Shown: piece by piece, positions 6,821 through 16,054 of the stretch
Layout: each line of letters begins with the position of its first letter
Position numbering within the stretch: the first letter of the stretch is position 1
Origin: an uncultured Actinomycetes bacterium
GTDB lineage: Bacteria > Actinomycetota > Thermoleophilia > Solirubrobacterales > 70-9
Assembly: GCA_937907435.1 (NCBI GenBank)
Contig: CALCIA010000294.1
Coordinates: 1-23,077 of the forward strand
Length of the DNA: 23,077 nt
Reading direction: 5' to 3'
The notes under the pieces: model-generated
What the model was told of the DNA's origin: nothing
Databases searched by the model: none
What the model saw: only the letters and a program-made list of their open reading frames with translations
Program-made: the position numbers and the translations under genes

Positions 6821-7574
6821 CGCGCCGCTGATGGAGGTGCGCGGGCTGAGCGTCAGCTACGGCTCGGTGCCCGCCGTCAAAGACATCTCGTTCACGGTCG
6901 GGCGGGGACGGATCACCGCCCTGGTCGGCGCCAACGGCGCGGGCAAGACGACGACCCTGCGGGCGATCTCCGGCCTGCTGCCGACCAGCGGCGGCGAGAT
7001 CCTGTTCGAGGGCGCGCCGCTGAAGCGCTCCGCCTGCGCCGTCCTCGACTCCGGCATCGCCCACTCGCCCGAGGGCCGCCAGGTCTTCCCCCACATGACG
7101 GTGCGGGAGAACCTCCAGGTCGGCGCCCACCTGGTGCGCGATCGCAAGCTCGCGCAGTCGCGCGAAGAGCGGATGCTGGAGCTGTTCCCGGTCCTCGACG
7201 AGCGCCAGTCCCAGCGCGCCGGGACGCTCAGCGGCGGCGAGCAGCAGATGCTGGCGATGGCGCGGGCGCTGATGACCGGCCCCTCGCTCCTGCTGCTGGA
7301 CGAGCCGACGATGGGGCTGGCGCCGATCATCGTCGGCGTCATCCGCGAGCTGATCGAAGCGCTCGGCGAGGAAGGGACCTCGATCCTCCTGGTCGAGGAG
7401 AGCGCCGACCTGACCCTGCGGGTCGCCGACGACATGCACCTGATGGACGCCGGACGGATCGTCCTCTCCGGCAAGACCTCGGAGCTGGTCGGGACCGACG
7501 AGATGCGACGCCTCTACCTCGGCGGCGCGGCGACTTCACCACACACGTCCAAAGGAAAGGAATCCCTACGGTGA
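6813..7574 (+). CDS. livF: Branched-chain-type ABC transporter ATPase (LivF-like)
   Basis: This 253-residue ATPase is complete. It has Walker A GANGAGKT (39-46), signature LSGGEQQ (139-145), Walker B LLLLDEP (159-165) with TMGLAP after it, and a C-terminal region typical of LivF. It should pair with the LivG half of the fusion to power uptake. I take ATG 6813, which overlaps the upstream stop; an in-frame GTG at 6804 is also possible. The switch-loop histidine usual for ABC ATPases appears replaced: the stretch reads LLVEESADLTL, with Glu-Ser where LivF proteins commonly have Gln-Asn or His. That alone does not exclude activity, because LivF proteins often vary there. Its stop overlaps the monooxygenase GTG by 4 nt. 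Confidence 0.94.
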   Translation: MTDAPLMEVRGLSVSYGSVPAVKDISFTVGRGRITALVGANGAGKTTTLRAISGLLPTSGGEILFEGAPLKRSACAVLDSGIAHSPEGRQVFPHMTVRENLQVGAHLVRDRKLAQSREERMLELFPVLDERQSQRAGTLSGGEQQMLAMARALMTGPSLLLLDEPTMGLAPIIVGVIRELIEALGEEGTSILLVEESADLTLRVADDMHLMDAGRIVLSGKTSELVGTDEMRRLYLGGAATSPHTSKGKESLR

Positions 7575-8731
7575 AATTCTATTTGATGTTCAACCCCTAC
7601 TGCTGGCCTGACCATGAGACGCCGGTGAAGATGGCGGGCAGGCGCACCGACCTCTATCAGGACGTGGTGGAGGTCGCGGTCGAACACGCGCAGATCGCCG
7701 ATCGCAGCGGGTTCTCGGGGGTTTTCTTTTCCGAACAGCACGGCAACGTCGAGGGCGTGCCGGAGGTGACCGACAACCCGATCCTCTGGGACCTCTTCCT
7801 CGCCGGTCACACCGAGAACATCATGGTGGGACAGCTCGGCAACACCATCACCGTCAACAACCCACTTGCGGTGGCCGACCAGATCGCCCACCTCGACCAG
7901 CTGACCAAAGGGCGGGCCCTCGTCGGCTTCACCCGCGGCAACACCACCCGGTGGGCCGACCAGTACGGCCAGCACATCCCGATGGGCGCCACGCGGTCGG
8001 ACAAATCCGAGCACGACGAGCGCAACATGCGGGCGCTGATCGAGGCCTGGGAAATCATCAAGCTGGCCTGGACCGAGGAGATCTTCTCCTTCGACGGAGA
8101 GTTCTGGAAATTCCCGATCCCCGGCAGCAAGTGGGCCTACCCGCCGAGCAAGGAGTGGGGGGTGTCGGTCGGCGAGGACGACGAGCTGCTCGGCGTCGGG
8201 ATCGCCCCCGGTCCCTACCAGGACCCCCACCCGCGGATCTTCGCGCCGATGTCCGGCCGGGCCGCCACGGTGCGCTTCTGGGCGCGCGAGGCGGCGACGA
8301 TCATGTGCCTGACCCCGCGTGACGACCTGATCGAAGGGATGCTCAAGGTCTACGCCGACGAGGCGGAATCGAGCGGTCGCGAGGTGCGCCGCGGCGAGGG
8401 CATCATCGTCGGCGGCACCTACTCGATCGCCGCCGACGAGGCGACGGCGAAGCGGCGGGCGGCAGTGATGGAGGACTGGGACGCGATGCTCTACGGCGTC
8501 CCCCCGTACAACCTGCCGCACCCGATGGCGCTGAACGGGACGCCCCAGCAGATCATCGACCAGATCGGGGCGCTGCAGGAGAAGCACGGGGTCGAAGAGC
8601 TGCTCCTGATCAACGAGTTCCCGGCCCCGCACGGCCGCGAGGTCGCGACCGAGATGCTCGAAATGCTGGCGTCCGAGGTGCTGCCGGCATTTGGCGTCCG
8701 CGGCCCGGAGCCGGTGGGCGCGGGGAACTGA
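7571..8731 (+). CDS. LLM-class flavin-dependent monooxygenase
   Basis: This 386-residue bacterial luciferase-like (LLM) oxidoreductase is of usual family length. Evidence includes the N-terminal MKFYLMFNPYCWPD, the VEHAQIADRSGFSGVFFSEQHG strand-helix unit, GQLGNTITVNNPLAVADQIAHLDQLTKGRALVGFTRG, and the C-terminal barrel half with GTPQQIIDQIGALQEKHGVEELLL. Such enzymes use reduced FMN and oxygen to hydroxylate, cleave or Baeyer-Villiger-oxidise substrates. RutA, for example, opens the uracil ring. The flavin reductase at 2131 is the likely FMNH2 source. The GTG start overlaps the LivF stop (GTGA), with AGGAAAGGA about 8 nt upstream. The stop shares one base with the next ATG. The position right after the transporter suggests the first intracellular step. 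The substrate is unknown. Confidence 0.92.
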   Translation: MKFYLMFNPYCWPDHETPVKMAGRRTDLYQDVVEVAVEHAQIADRSGFSGVFFSEQHGNVEGVPEVTDNPILWDLFLAGHTENIMVGQLGNTITVNNPLAVADQIAHLDQLTKGRALVGFTRGNTTRWADQYGQHIPMGATRSDKSEHDERNMRALIEAWEIIKLAWTEEIFSFDGEFWKFPIPGSKWAYPPSKEWGVSVGEDDELLGVGIAPGPYQDPHPRIFAPMSGRAATVRFWAREAATIMCLTPRDDLIEGMLKVYADEAESSGREVRRGEGIIVGGTYSIAADEATAKRRAAVMEDWDAMLYGVPPYNLPHPMALNGTPQQIIDQIGALQEKHGVEELLLINEFPAPHGREVATEMLEMLASEVLPAFGVRGPEPVGAGN

Positions 8732-8916
8732 TGACCGAGGGCGAGACCCGCGGCGAGGCGGAGATGGTGGGGATCCGCGGGCTCGACCCGGACGAGCGGC
8801 GGGTGGCCGTCAGCGCGAGGGCGCTGATGGCCCCGCTGACCGAGGCGTTCATGGCGGTCCCGCTCGCCGCCGTGCCGATCGAGGACGCCGCCTACGACCG
8901 GGCGCCGCGGGCATGA
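8731..8916 (+). CDS. Small GatC/AtzG-like amidase partner subunit
   Basis: This is a 61-residue protein. Its ATG shares a base with the monooxygenase stop (TGATG), and its stop overlaps the amidase ATG (ATGA), so it is translationally coupled on both sides and very likely real. After an acidic N-terminus it has a helical stretch, DERRVAVSARALMAPLTEAFMAVPL, and then an extended tail, AAVPIEDAAYDRAPRA. This layout resembles AtzG-type small subunits (DUF4089), which wrap around AtzE-type amidases, and GatC around GatA. Those tails also carry a Pro-rich, acidic motif ending near an Arg-Ala or Arg-Pro. The resemblance was judged by eye and is moderate. Position just before an amidase supports it. 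An unrelated small protein remains possible. Confidence 0.62.
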   Translation: MTEGETRGEAEMVGIRGLDPDERRVAVSARALMAPLTEAFMAVPLAAVPIEDAAYDRAPRA

Positions 8917-10286
8917 GCGCCGGGCTCGAAGTGCACGGGCTGGGCGCGCAGGCGGCGGCCGTCGCCGGCGGGGAGATCTCCCCCGGGCGCCTCTTCGAGG
9001 CCGCGCGCGAGGTCTGTGATGCCCTCGACGCCTACACCAACGCGGTCAGCGCGGTCTTCGACGGGGACCTCGAGCGCGAGCTGGCGGCGGCGGGCGACGG
9101 GCCGCTGCGCGGCGTCACGGTCGGCATCAAGGACATGTTCGACTGCTCCTGGCGCCGTCCCCACGACGGGACCCCGGTCCCGGTCGCAGCCCCCGCGGCC
9201 GGGCCCGCCGGCGCCGTCCGCCGCCTCCAGGAGGCGGGCGCGCTGCCGCTGGTGGCGGCGAACCTGCACGAGCTCGGCGTCGGCACCACCGGCCACATCT
9301 CCGCCAAGGGCCCGATCCGCAACCCGCTCGCCCTCGATCGCTGCGCGGGCGGATCCTCGGGCGGCTCGGCGGCCGTCGTCGCGGCCGGGGCGCTGCCCGC
9401 CGCGGTCGGCACCGACGCCGCGGGCTCGATCCGCATCCCCGCCGCCTACTGCGGGATCGTCGGCCTGAAGCCGACCTGGGGCGCCGTCCCGGTCGACGGC
9501 TACACCGGCGGCTACTCCACGATGGGCGTGATCGGCCCGATGGCCCGCGATGCCGCCGACTGCCGGCTGCTCGGCGAGGCGCTGCTCGGTCGTCCCCTCG
9601 CGGCCCCCGAGCCGGCGCCCCTGCGCATCGGCGTCCCGCGGCGCAGCCATTGGTCAGACGTGGACGGCGCGGTGCTCGCCGCCTGCGAGGAGGCGCTCGA
9701 CGCCCTGCGTGCCGACGGCGCCGAGGTCCGCGAGGTGGAGCTGGCCGACACCGAGCACCTCGTCCTCGCCGCGATCGTCGCCACCGGGACCGAGCGCCTG
9801 CCGCAGCTCGACGCCGACTGGGTCGAGACCGTCCTGCCACGCCTCCATCCCTCGACCCGCGGCCTGATCAAGTCGCGCTTCGAGCTGAGCGCCAACCTCG
9901 TCCAGCGGGTGGCGCGCTACCGGGCCCTGGTGCGGCGCGGGCTGGCCCGCACCTTCGAGACGGTCGACGTGCTCGCGATGCCGACCGTGCCGACGACCGC
10001 GCCGCCGGTCGAGCGCCCCCGCGTGCAGCTGCCGTCCGGTCCCGCCTCGGCCGATGCCTCGGCGCTCCACTACGCCGCGCTCGCCAACCTCACCGGGGTG
10101 CCGGCGATCAGCGTCCCCTGCGGCCGCGACGCCGAGGGCCTGCCGATCGGCATCTGCCTCCACGCCCGCTGGGGCGAGGAGGCGGCGCTGCTGGCGCTCG
10201 CCGAGCGGCTCGAGCGCTCGACCGAACGCGCTTTCGTCCTGTCCGGGCCCGCCGCGGCCCCGAACCACCCGGAGGTGTCCCGATGA
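8913..10286 (+). CDS. Amidase-signature hydrolase (GatA/AtzE-like)
   Basis: This 457-residue amidase-signature enzyme has the Ser-cisSer-Lys triad. Lys73 lies in GVTVGIKDMFD, the cis-Ser is Ser148 in GGSSGGSA, and the nucleophile is Ser172 in GTDAAGSIRIPA. The C-terminal YAALANLTGVPAISVPCG region is also typical. The family hydrolyses carboxamides, ureides or carboxybiuret-like compounds, or works as a GatCAB transamidase subunit. No GatB is nearby, so a catabolic amidase with its small partner is more likely. The ATG at 8913 overlaps the upstream stop. The end overlaps the aldehyde dehydrogenase start by 4 nt. In context it would release ammonia or an amine from a product of the monooxygenase. 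That order of steps is inference. Confidence 0.94.
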   Translation: MSAGLEVHGLGAQAAAVAGGEISPGRLFEAAREVCDALDAYTNAVSAVFDGDLERELAAAGDGPLRGVTVGIKDMFDCSWRRPHDGTPVPVAAPAAGPAGAVRRLQEAGALPLVAANLHELGVGTTGHISAKGPIRNPLALDRCAGGSSGGSAAVVAAGALPAAVGTDAAGSIRIPAAYCGIVGLKPTWGAVPVDGYTGGYSTMGVIGPMARDAADCRLLGEALLGRPLAAPEPAPLRIGVPRRSHWSDVDGAVLAACEEALDALRADGAEVREVELADTEHLVLAAIVATGTERLPQLDADWVETVLPRLHPSTRGLIKSRFELSANLVQRVARYRALVRRGLARTFETVDVLAMPTVPTTAPPVERPRVQLPSGPASADASALHYAALANLTGVPAISVPCGRDAEGLPIGICLHARWGEEAALLALAERLERSTERAFVLSGPAAAPNHPEVSR

Positions 10287-11740
10287 TGTCGACCACCCTT
10301 GAACAGGGCGCGCTGCTGATCGACGGCGAGGCGCGCGCCGGCGCCGGCGCGGCGCAGACGATCATCGAGCCCGCGACCGGCGCGACGCTCGCCGAGATCA
10401 CCCTGGCGTCGCGCGCCGACGTGGACGCCGCGGTCGCCGCGGCCCTCGACGGCAAGTGGGGACGGGTCGGCGCGGCCGATCGCTCGGCGCTCCTGCACCG
10501 GCTCGCCGACGCGATCGAGGGGCGCGCCGACGAGCTCACCGAGCTCGAGGCGCGCAACGTCGGCAAGGCGATCACGTCGGTGCGCGGCGAGGTGCGCGCG
10601 GCGGCGGGCGTCCTGCGTTATTTCGCCTCCGTCCCCGGCGCGGTCGAGGGCCGCTCCAACCCGATCGGCGGCTCGCTGCACTCCTACTCGGTGAAGCAGC
10701 CGGTCGGCGTCTGCGCTCAGATCGTGCCCTGGAACTACCCGCTGTCGATGGCGACGGCGAAGATCGCGCCCGCCCTCGCGGCCGGCTGCTCGACGGTGCT
10801 GAAGCCGGACGCGCAGACGCCGCTGTCGGCCCTCCTCCTCGCCCGCCTGGCGCTGGAGGCCGGCCTGCCGCCTGGGGTCCTCAACGTGGTCCCCGGGGAC
10901 GGCCCCGGCATCGGCGCCTACCTGGTCGCACACCCGGGCGTCGACAAGGTCTCCTTCACCGGCTCCACCGCCAGCGGCACCGAGGTCATGCGCTCCTGCG
11001 CCGACTCGATCAAGCGCCTGACCCTGGAGCTCGGTGGCAAGAGCCCCAGCCTGGTCTTCGCCGACGCCGACCTCGAGCGCGCCGCCGCCGGGTGCGCCTG
11101 GTCGGTCTACGGGGCGGCCGGCCAGAGCTGCGAGGCGCGCTCGCGGGTCCTGGTCGAGCGCTCGGTGCTCGACGACTTCACCGGGCGCTTCCTCGACCGC
11201 GCCGCGAAGCTGCGCGTCGGCGACCCGCTCGAGGACGCGACGCAGATCGGCTCCTTGATCTCCCGCGCCCACCGCGACCGGGTCCACTCCTTCGTCGAGG
11301 GGGCGCTCGCCGCCGGGGCGGAGGTGCTTCGCGGCGGCACGATCCCGGCCGGCGACGGCGCCTTCTATCCGCCGACCGCGATCGCCGACCCCGACCACGG
11401 CCTCGACATCGAGCGCAGCGAGGTGTTCGGGCCGGTGGCGACGATCGTCCCCTTCGACGACGAGGCGGACGCGATCCGGCTCGCCGACGACACCCGGTTC
11501 GGGCTGATGGCGACGATCTGGACCGGCGACCCCGCCCGCGGCCCTCGGATCGCGGGCCGGCTCGATTCCGGGACGGTCGGGATCAACATGCCGTTCACGT
11601 CCTTCCCGGGAGTCCCGTTCGGCGGCTTCAAGCAGTCCGGTTTCGGCCGCGAGTTCGGCTTCGACACGCTCGACGACTACCTGGAGACGAAGAGCGTGAT
11701 CATGTGGACTGGCCGTAAGAGCCCGATCCCGATCGACTGA
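10283..11740 (+). CDS. NAD(P)-dependent aldehyde dehydrogenase
   Basis: This is a 485-residue aldehyde dehydrogenase of full family length. It shows PWNYP (149-153) with the oxyanion Asn151, the LKP cofactor motif at 173-175, FTGS at 225-228, the general base Glu249 in LELGGKSP, the catalytic Cys283 in GQSCEAR and EVFGPV near the C-terminus. It resembles the betaine/aminobutyraldehyde or semialdehyde branch, and would oxidise an aldehyde to the acid that a ligase could then activate. ATG 10283 is chosen because GGAGGTG lies 5 nt upstream and the ATGA overlaps the amidase stop; the adjacent ATG 10286 is a second option. The CaiC-like ligase begins 10 nt after its stop codon. Confidence 0.95.
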   Translation: MMSTTLEQGALLIDGEARAGAGAAQTIIEPATGATLAEITLASRADVDAAVAAALDGKWGRVGAADRSALLHRLADAIEGRADELTELEARNVGKAITSVRGEVRAAAGVLRYFASVPGAVEGRSNPIGGSLHSYSVKQPVGVCAQIVPWNYPLSMATAKIAPALAAGCSTVLKPDAQTPLSALLLARLALEAGLPPGVLNVVPGDGPGIGAYLVAHPGVDKVSFTGSTASGTEVMRSCADSIKRLTLELGGKSPSLVFADADLERAAAGCAWSVYGAAGQSCEARSRVLVERSVLDDFTGRFLDRAAKLRVGDPLEDATQIGSLISRAHRDRVHSFVEGALAAGAEVLRGGTIPAGDGAFYPPTAIADPDHGLDIERSEVFGPVATIVPFDDEADAIRLADDTRFGLMATIWTGDPARGPRIAGRLDSGTVGINMPFTSFPGVPFGGFKQSGFGREFGFDTLDDYLETKSVIMWTGRKSPIPID

Positions 11741-11750
11741 CGAGGTGACC

Positions 11751-13358
<1,608 letters not shown>

Positions 13359-13366
13359 GAGGAAGG

Positions 13367-13819
13367 ATGAGCGAGGACGCCGCTGCGAAGAAGGCCCGCG
13401 AGGAGGAGGTGGTGAAGGTGCTCCGGCAGTTCTCCGGCGCCTTCCAGACCTTCGACACCGACAGCTTCATCTCGACCTGGGACGAGTCGATGGAATCGAT
13501 CGTCTACCAGCCGGAGGAGCTGCGCCACCCGATCCTGAGCCTGAAGGATCTCCGTGCCTACTTCGACAACGTCCCCAACGTGGTCAAGAAGATGCACGAC
13601 ATCCGGGTGATCGATTTCGACATCGACATCGACGGCGACGTCGCGATCGTCTACGTGCGGTTCTGGTGTCGGATCGCCTTCGCCAAGGTGGTCGAGACGG
13701 TCGACGGCCAGATCCGCCAGTCCTTCATCCTGCGCCGGCGCGACGGCGCGTGGAAGATCGTCCACTACCACGAGTCCCGCCAGGCGCCCGGGTTCGAGCA
13801 GGCCGTAGGGGACTGGTAG
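13367..13819 (+). CDS. SnoaL-like / NTF2-fold protein
   Basis: This is a 150-residue protein with the cone-shaped alpha+beta pattern of the NTF2/SnoaL/ketosteroid isomerase fold. An N-terminal helix, EEEVVKVLRQFSGAFQTFDTDSFISTWDE, is followed by beta strands: VIDFDIDIDGDVAIVYVRFWCRIAFAK, QSFILRRRDGAWKIVHYHES. The closing WKIVHYHES is a familiar ending of SnoaL_3-type domains. Members range from isomerases and cyclases to non-enzymatic binders, so no reaction is assigned. AGGAGGAAGG precedes the ATG, and the gene lies 8 nt after the ligase. It is likely the last gene of the operon that begins at 2131, before the TetR gene. Confidence 0.8.
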   Translation: MSEDAAAKKAREEEVVKVLRQFSGAFQTFDTDSFISTWDESMESIVYQPEELRHPILSLKDLRAYFDNVPNVVKKMHDIRVIDFDIDIDGDVAIVYVRFWCRIAFAKVVETVDGQIRQSFILRRRDGAWKIVHYHESRQAPGFEQAVGDW

Positions 13820-13862
13820 GCATCTGATATTGCTTCAAACACTTCGAACCGAAAGGAAATGA

Positions 13863-14537
13863 GTGGCTACCGGACGACCCAACGAGAACAGTGGAAGGGC
13901 GCGACCCCGTTACGACGCGCTCGTCGACGTGTCCACCGAGTTGTTCGGCAAGCACGGCTTCGAGGGGACGAGCGTCCGCATGATCGCGGACGCGTTGGGA
14001 GTGAAGAGCGGCAGCCTCTACAGCCACATCAAAAGCAAGGACGAAGTCCTTCACCGGATCGTGCTGACGGTCGCCGACGCGTTCTTCGACGCGGTCAAAG
14101 AGGCGGGCGAGGCCCCCGGCAGCCCGATCGACAGGCTGCGCGCGATGTGCCGTGCCCACCTGGAGGTGATCGATCATCACGGGCCCGCGGTCCGCGTGTA
14201 CTACGACGAGTGGCGTCGGCTCGGCGGCAAGTCGAAGAAACAGATCCTGACGCTGCGCAAGGCGTACGAGAACTGCTTCACCGAGGTGATCGAAGAGGGG
14301 ATCGAGGACGGCAGCTTCGGTGCGGTCAACGTACCCTGGGTCACCCTGGTCATCCTCTCCGCCTGCAACTGGTCGGTCGAGTGGTACTCGCACGACGGGC
14401 CGCGCAGCCCGGCCGAGATCGCCGACGGTTTCATGGAGGTCCTCTTCGACGGCATCCGCGCCGACAGCCCCGCCTACGCCGCCCCGCGGCGGAAGAAAAG
14501 CGCCAAACGCACGAAGCGCCCGGCAAGTAAACGCTAG
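13863..14537 (+). CDS. TetR/AcrR-family transcriptional regulator
   Basis: This 224-residue regulator has an N-terminal helix-turn-helix at about residues 36-58, reading TSVRMIADALGVKSGSLYSH, followed by IKSKDEVL, the classical TetR pattern. The ligand domain contains HLEVIDHHGPAVRVYYDEWRRL, reminiscent of KstR2-like regulators of acyl-CoA catabolism. The C-terminus is a basic tail of Arg and Lys. The start is GTG 13863, preceded by AAAGGA at 5 nt spacing; the ATG at 13859 is in another frame. A 43-nt AT-richer gap separates it from the SnoaL-like gene and may hold its own promoter. Its last codons overlap operator site B. It is the obvious candidate to bind sites A, B and C, with an acyl-CoA or pathway acid as inducer. 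The target assignment is inference. Confidence 0.92.
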   Translation: MATGRPNENSGRARPRYDALVDVSTELFGKHGFEGTSVRMIADALGVKSGSLYSHIKSKDEVLHRIVLTVADAFFDAVKEAGEAPGSPIDRLRAMCRAHLEVIDHHGPAVRVYYDEWRRLGGKSKKQILTLRKAYENCFTEVIEEGIEDGSFGAVNVPWVTLVILSACNWSVEWYSHDGPRSPAEIADGFMEVLFDGIRADSPAYAAPRRKKSAKRTKRPASKR

Positions 14538-14550
14538 CGAGCGCTTGCTA
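14531..14550. promoter_or_regulatory. TetR-type operator, site B
   Basis: On the minus strand this reads TAGCAAGCGCTCGCTAGCGT, matching site A at 16 of 20 positions. It overlaps the TetR stop codon and lies 10 nt before the GTG of the FadD-like gene. It covers the start of that gene's putative -10. Confidence 0.8.
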
Positions 14551-14554
14551 TCCT
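14549..14554 (+). promoter_or_regulatory. Probable -10 element for the FadD-like ligase
   Basis: TATCCT ends 6 nt before the GTG at 14561 and overlaps the right end of operator site B, the same arrangement as at 2117-2131. A leaderless transcript is inferred, since no ribosome binding site precedes the GTG. Confidence 0.45.
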
Positions 14555-14560
14555 TCGGCG

Positions 14561-16054
14561 GTGACCGCGACCCTCGCGTCCCTGATCGCCGAAGTGGCCG
14601 CGCGAGGCGCCGGGCGCGCGGCCGTGCGGCTCGACGAGCGGGTGCTGAGCTTCGGTGAGCTGGACGACCTGACCGCCCGGGTGGCCGGCTTGGTCACCGA
14701 GGCGGGCCTGCGGCCGGGCGACCGGGTCGGGGTCATGGTTCCCAACGTCCCGGAGTTCCTCGTCACCTATTACGGGGTGCTCCGGGCCGGTGGGGTGGTC
14801 GTGCCGATGAACGTGATGCTCAAACGGCGCGAGGTGGCCTTCTACCTCGGTGATTCCGGTGCCCAGCTGTTGTTCCACTGGCACGGGTGTGCGGACGAGG
14901 CGATCGCAGGCGCCGAGGAGGTGGGGTGCCGGGCGGTCGAGGTGGATCCCGACCGCTTTGCCGCACTGCTCGGCGGGTGTGAGCCGCAGGCACCGGTGGA
15001 GGTCGAGCCCGACGCCGCCGCCGAGATCCTCTACACCTCCGGCACGACCGGGCTGCCGAAGGGGGCCGTCCTCACCCACCGCGGCCTGATCGAAAATGCC
15101 CGCATCGCCGGCGAGGACATCCTTCTCCTCGACGCCGACAGCATCGTTCTCGGGGTGTTGCCGCTCTTCCATGCGTCCGGCCAGACCCTGGGCATGAACG
15201 CGACGATGTTCAAGGGTGGGTGCCTGACGCTGCAGCCGCGGTTCGATCCCGGCGCCGCCCTGGGGATCATCGAGCGCGACCGCGTGACCCACTTCCAGGG
15301 TGTGCCGACGATGTACATCGCGCTGCTGCACCACCCTGGGCGCGAGGGCTTTGACGTCTCCTCGCTGCGCAACTGCGTGGTCGGGGCGGCGGCGATGCCG
15401 GAGGACGTGCTCCACGGGTTCGAGGAGGCGTTCGGGTGCAGTGTGTACGAGGGGTACGGGCTCTCGGAGGCCTCACCGTTGGCGACCTTCAACCATCCCG
15501 GGCGGCCGAACAAGGTCGGCTCGATCGGCACCCCGTTGGCCGGGGTCGAGGTGAAGGTGTTCGACGACGAGGACCGTGAGGTGCCGACGGGTGAGATCGG
15601 CGAGCTCGTGATCCGCGGTCACAACGTGATGAAGGGCTACTGGGAACGGCCGGAAGAGACCGCCGAGGCGCTGCGCGGCGGCTGGCTGCACACCGGTGAC
15701 ATGGCGCGCGAGGACGCGGACGGTTACTTCCTCATCGTCGACCGCAAGAAGGAGGTGATCATCCGCGGCGGCTACAACGTCTATCCACGCGAGGTGGAGG
15801 AGGTCCTCTACGAGCACCCACAGGTGCGCGAAGCCGCGGTGATCGGGCTGTCGGACGAGCGGCTCGGCGAAGAGGTGGGTGCGGTCGTCGTCCTCCTTCC
15901 CGGCGCGGTCCTCGAGCCGGCGGAGCTCCGGGAGTTCGTCAAGGCCCGACTTGCCGCCTACAAGTACCCGCGGCAGGTGTGGTTTGTGGACGAGCTGCCG
16001 AAGGGCCCGAGCGGGAAGATCCTAAAGCGGGAGATCGACCGCCCGGCGGTCTGA
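14561..16054 (+). CDS. AMP-forming long/medium-chain acyl-CoA ligase (FadD-like)
   Basis: This 497-residue ANL ligase is compact and complete. It has LYTSGTTGLPKGAVLTHRG, the YEGYGLSEASPL motif, the hinge region GWLHTGDMAREDADGYFLIVDRKKEVIIRGGYNVYPREVEE and the C-terminal catalytic lysine in LPKGPSGKILKREI. It resembles fatty-acid CoA ligases of beta-oxidation and dicarboxylate-type ligases; the substrate is not deducible. The GTG start lacks a ribosome binding site and seems leaderless, with operator site B just upstream, so it is probably repressed by the adjacent TetR protein. Its 3' end overlaps the convergent enoyl-CoA hydratase-like gene by 33 nt, and a hairpin terminator candidate begins 5 nt after its stop. 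Confidence 0.94.
   Translation: MTATLASLIAEVAARGAGRAAVRLDERVLSFGELDDLTARVAGLVTEAGLRPGDRVGVMVPNVPEFLVTYYGVLRAGGVVVPMNVMLKRREVAFYLGDSGAQLLFHWHGCADEAIAGAEEVGCRAVEVDPDRFAALLGGCEPQAPVEVEPDAAAEILYTSGTTGLPKGAVLTHRGLIENARIAGEDILLLDADSIVLGVLPLFHASGQTLGMNATMFKGGCLTLQPRFDPGAALGIIERDRVTHFQGVPTMYIALLHHPGREGFDVSSLRNCVVGAAAMPEDVLHGFEEAFGCSVYEGYGLSEASPLATFNHPGRPNKVGSIGTPLAGVEVKVFDDEDREVPTGEIGELVIRGHNVMKGYWERPEETAEALRGGWLHTGDMAREDADGYFLIVDRKKEVIIRGGYNVYPREVEEVLYEHPQVREAAVIGLSDERLGEEVGAVVVLLPGAVLEPAELREFVKARLAAYKYPRQVWFVDELPKGPSGKILKREIDRPAV

Noticed and set aside
13859..14530. ATG with good upstream AAAGGA as start of the TetR gene
   Set aside because: This ATG is in a different frame giving an Arg-rich shadow. 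The true TetR frame begins with GTG at 13863, using the same ribosome binding site.
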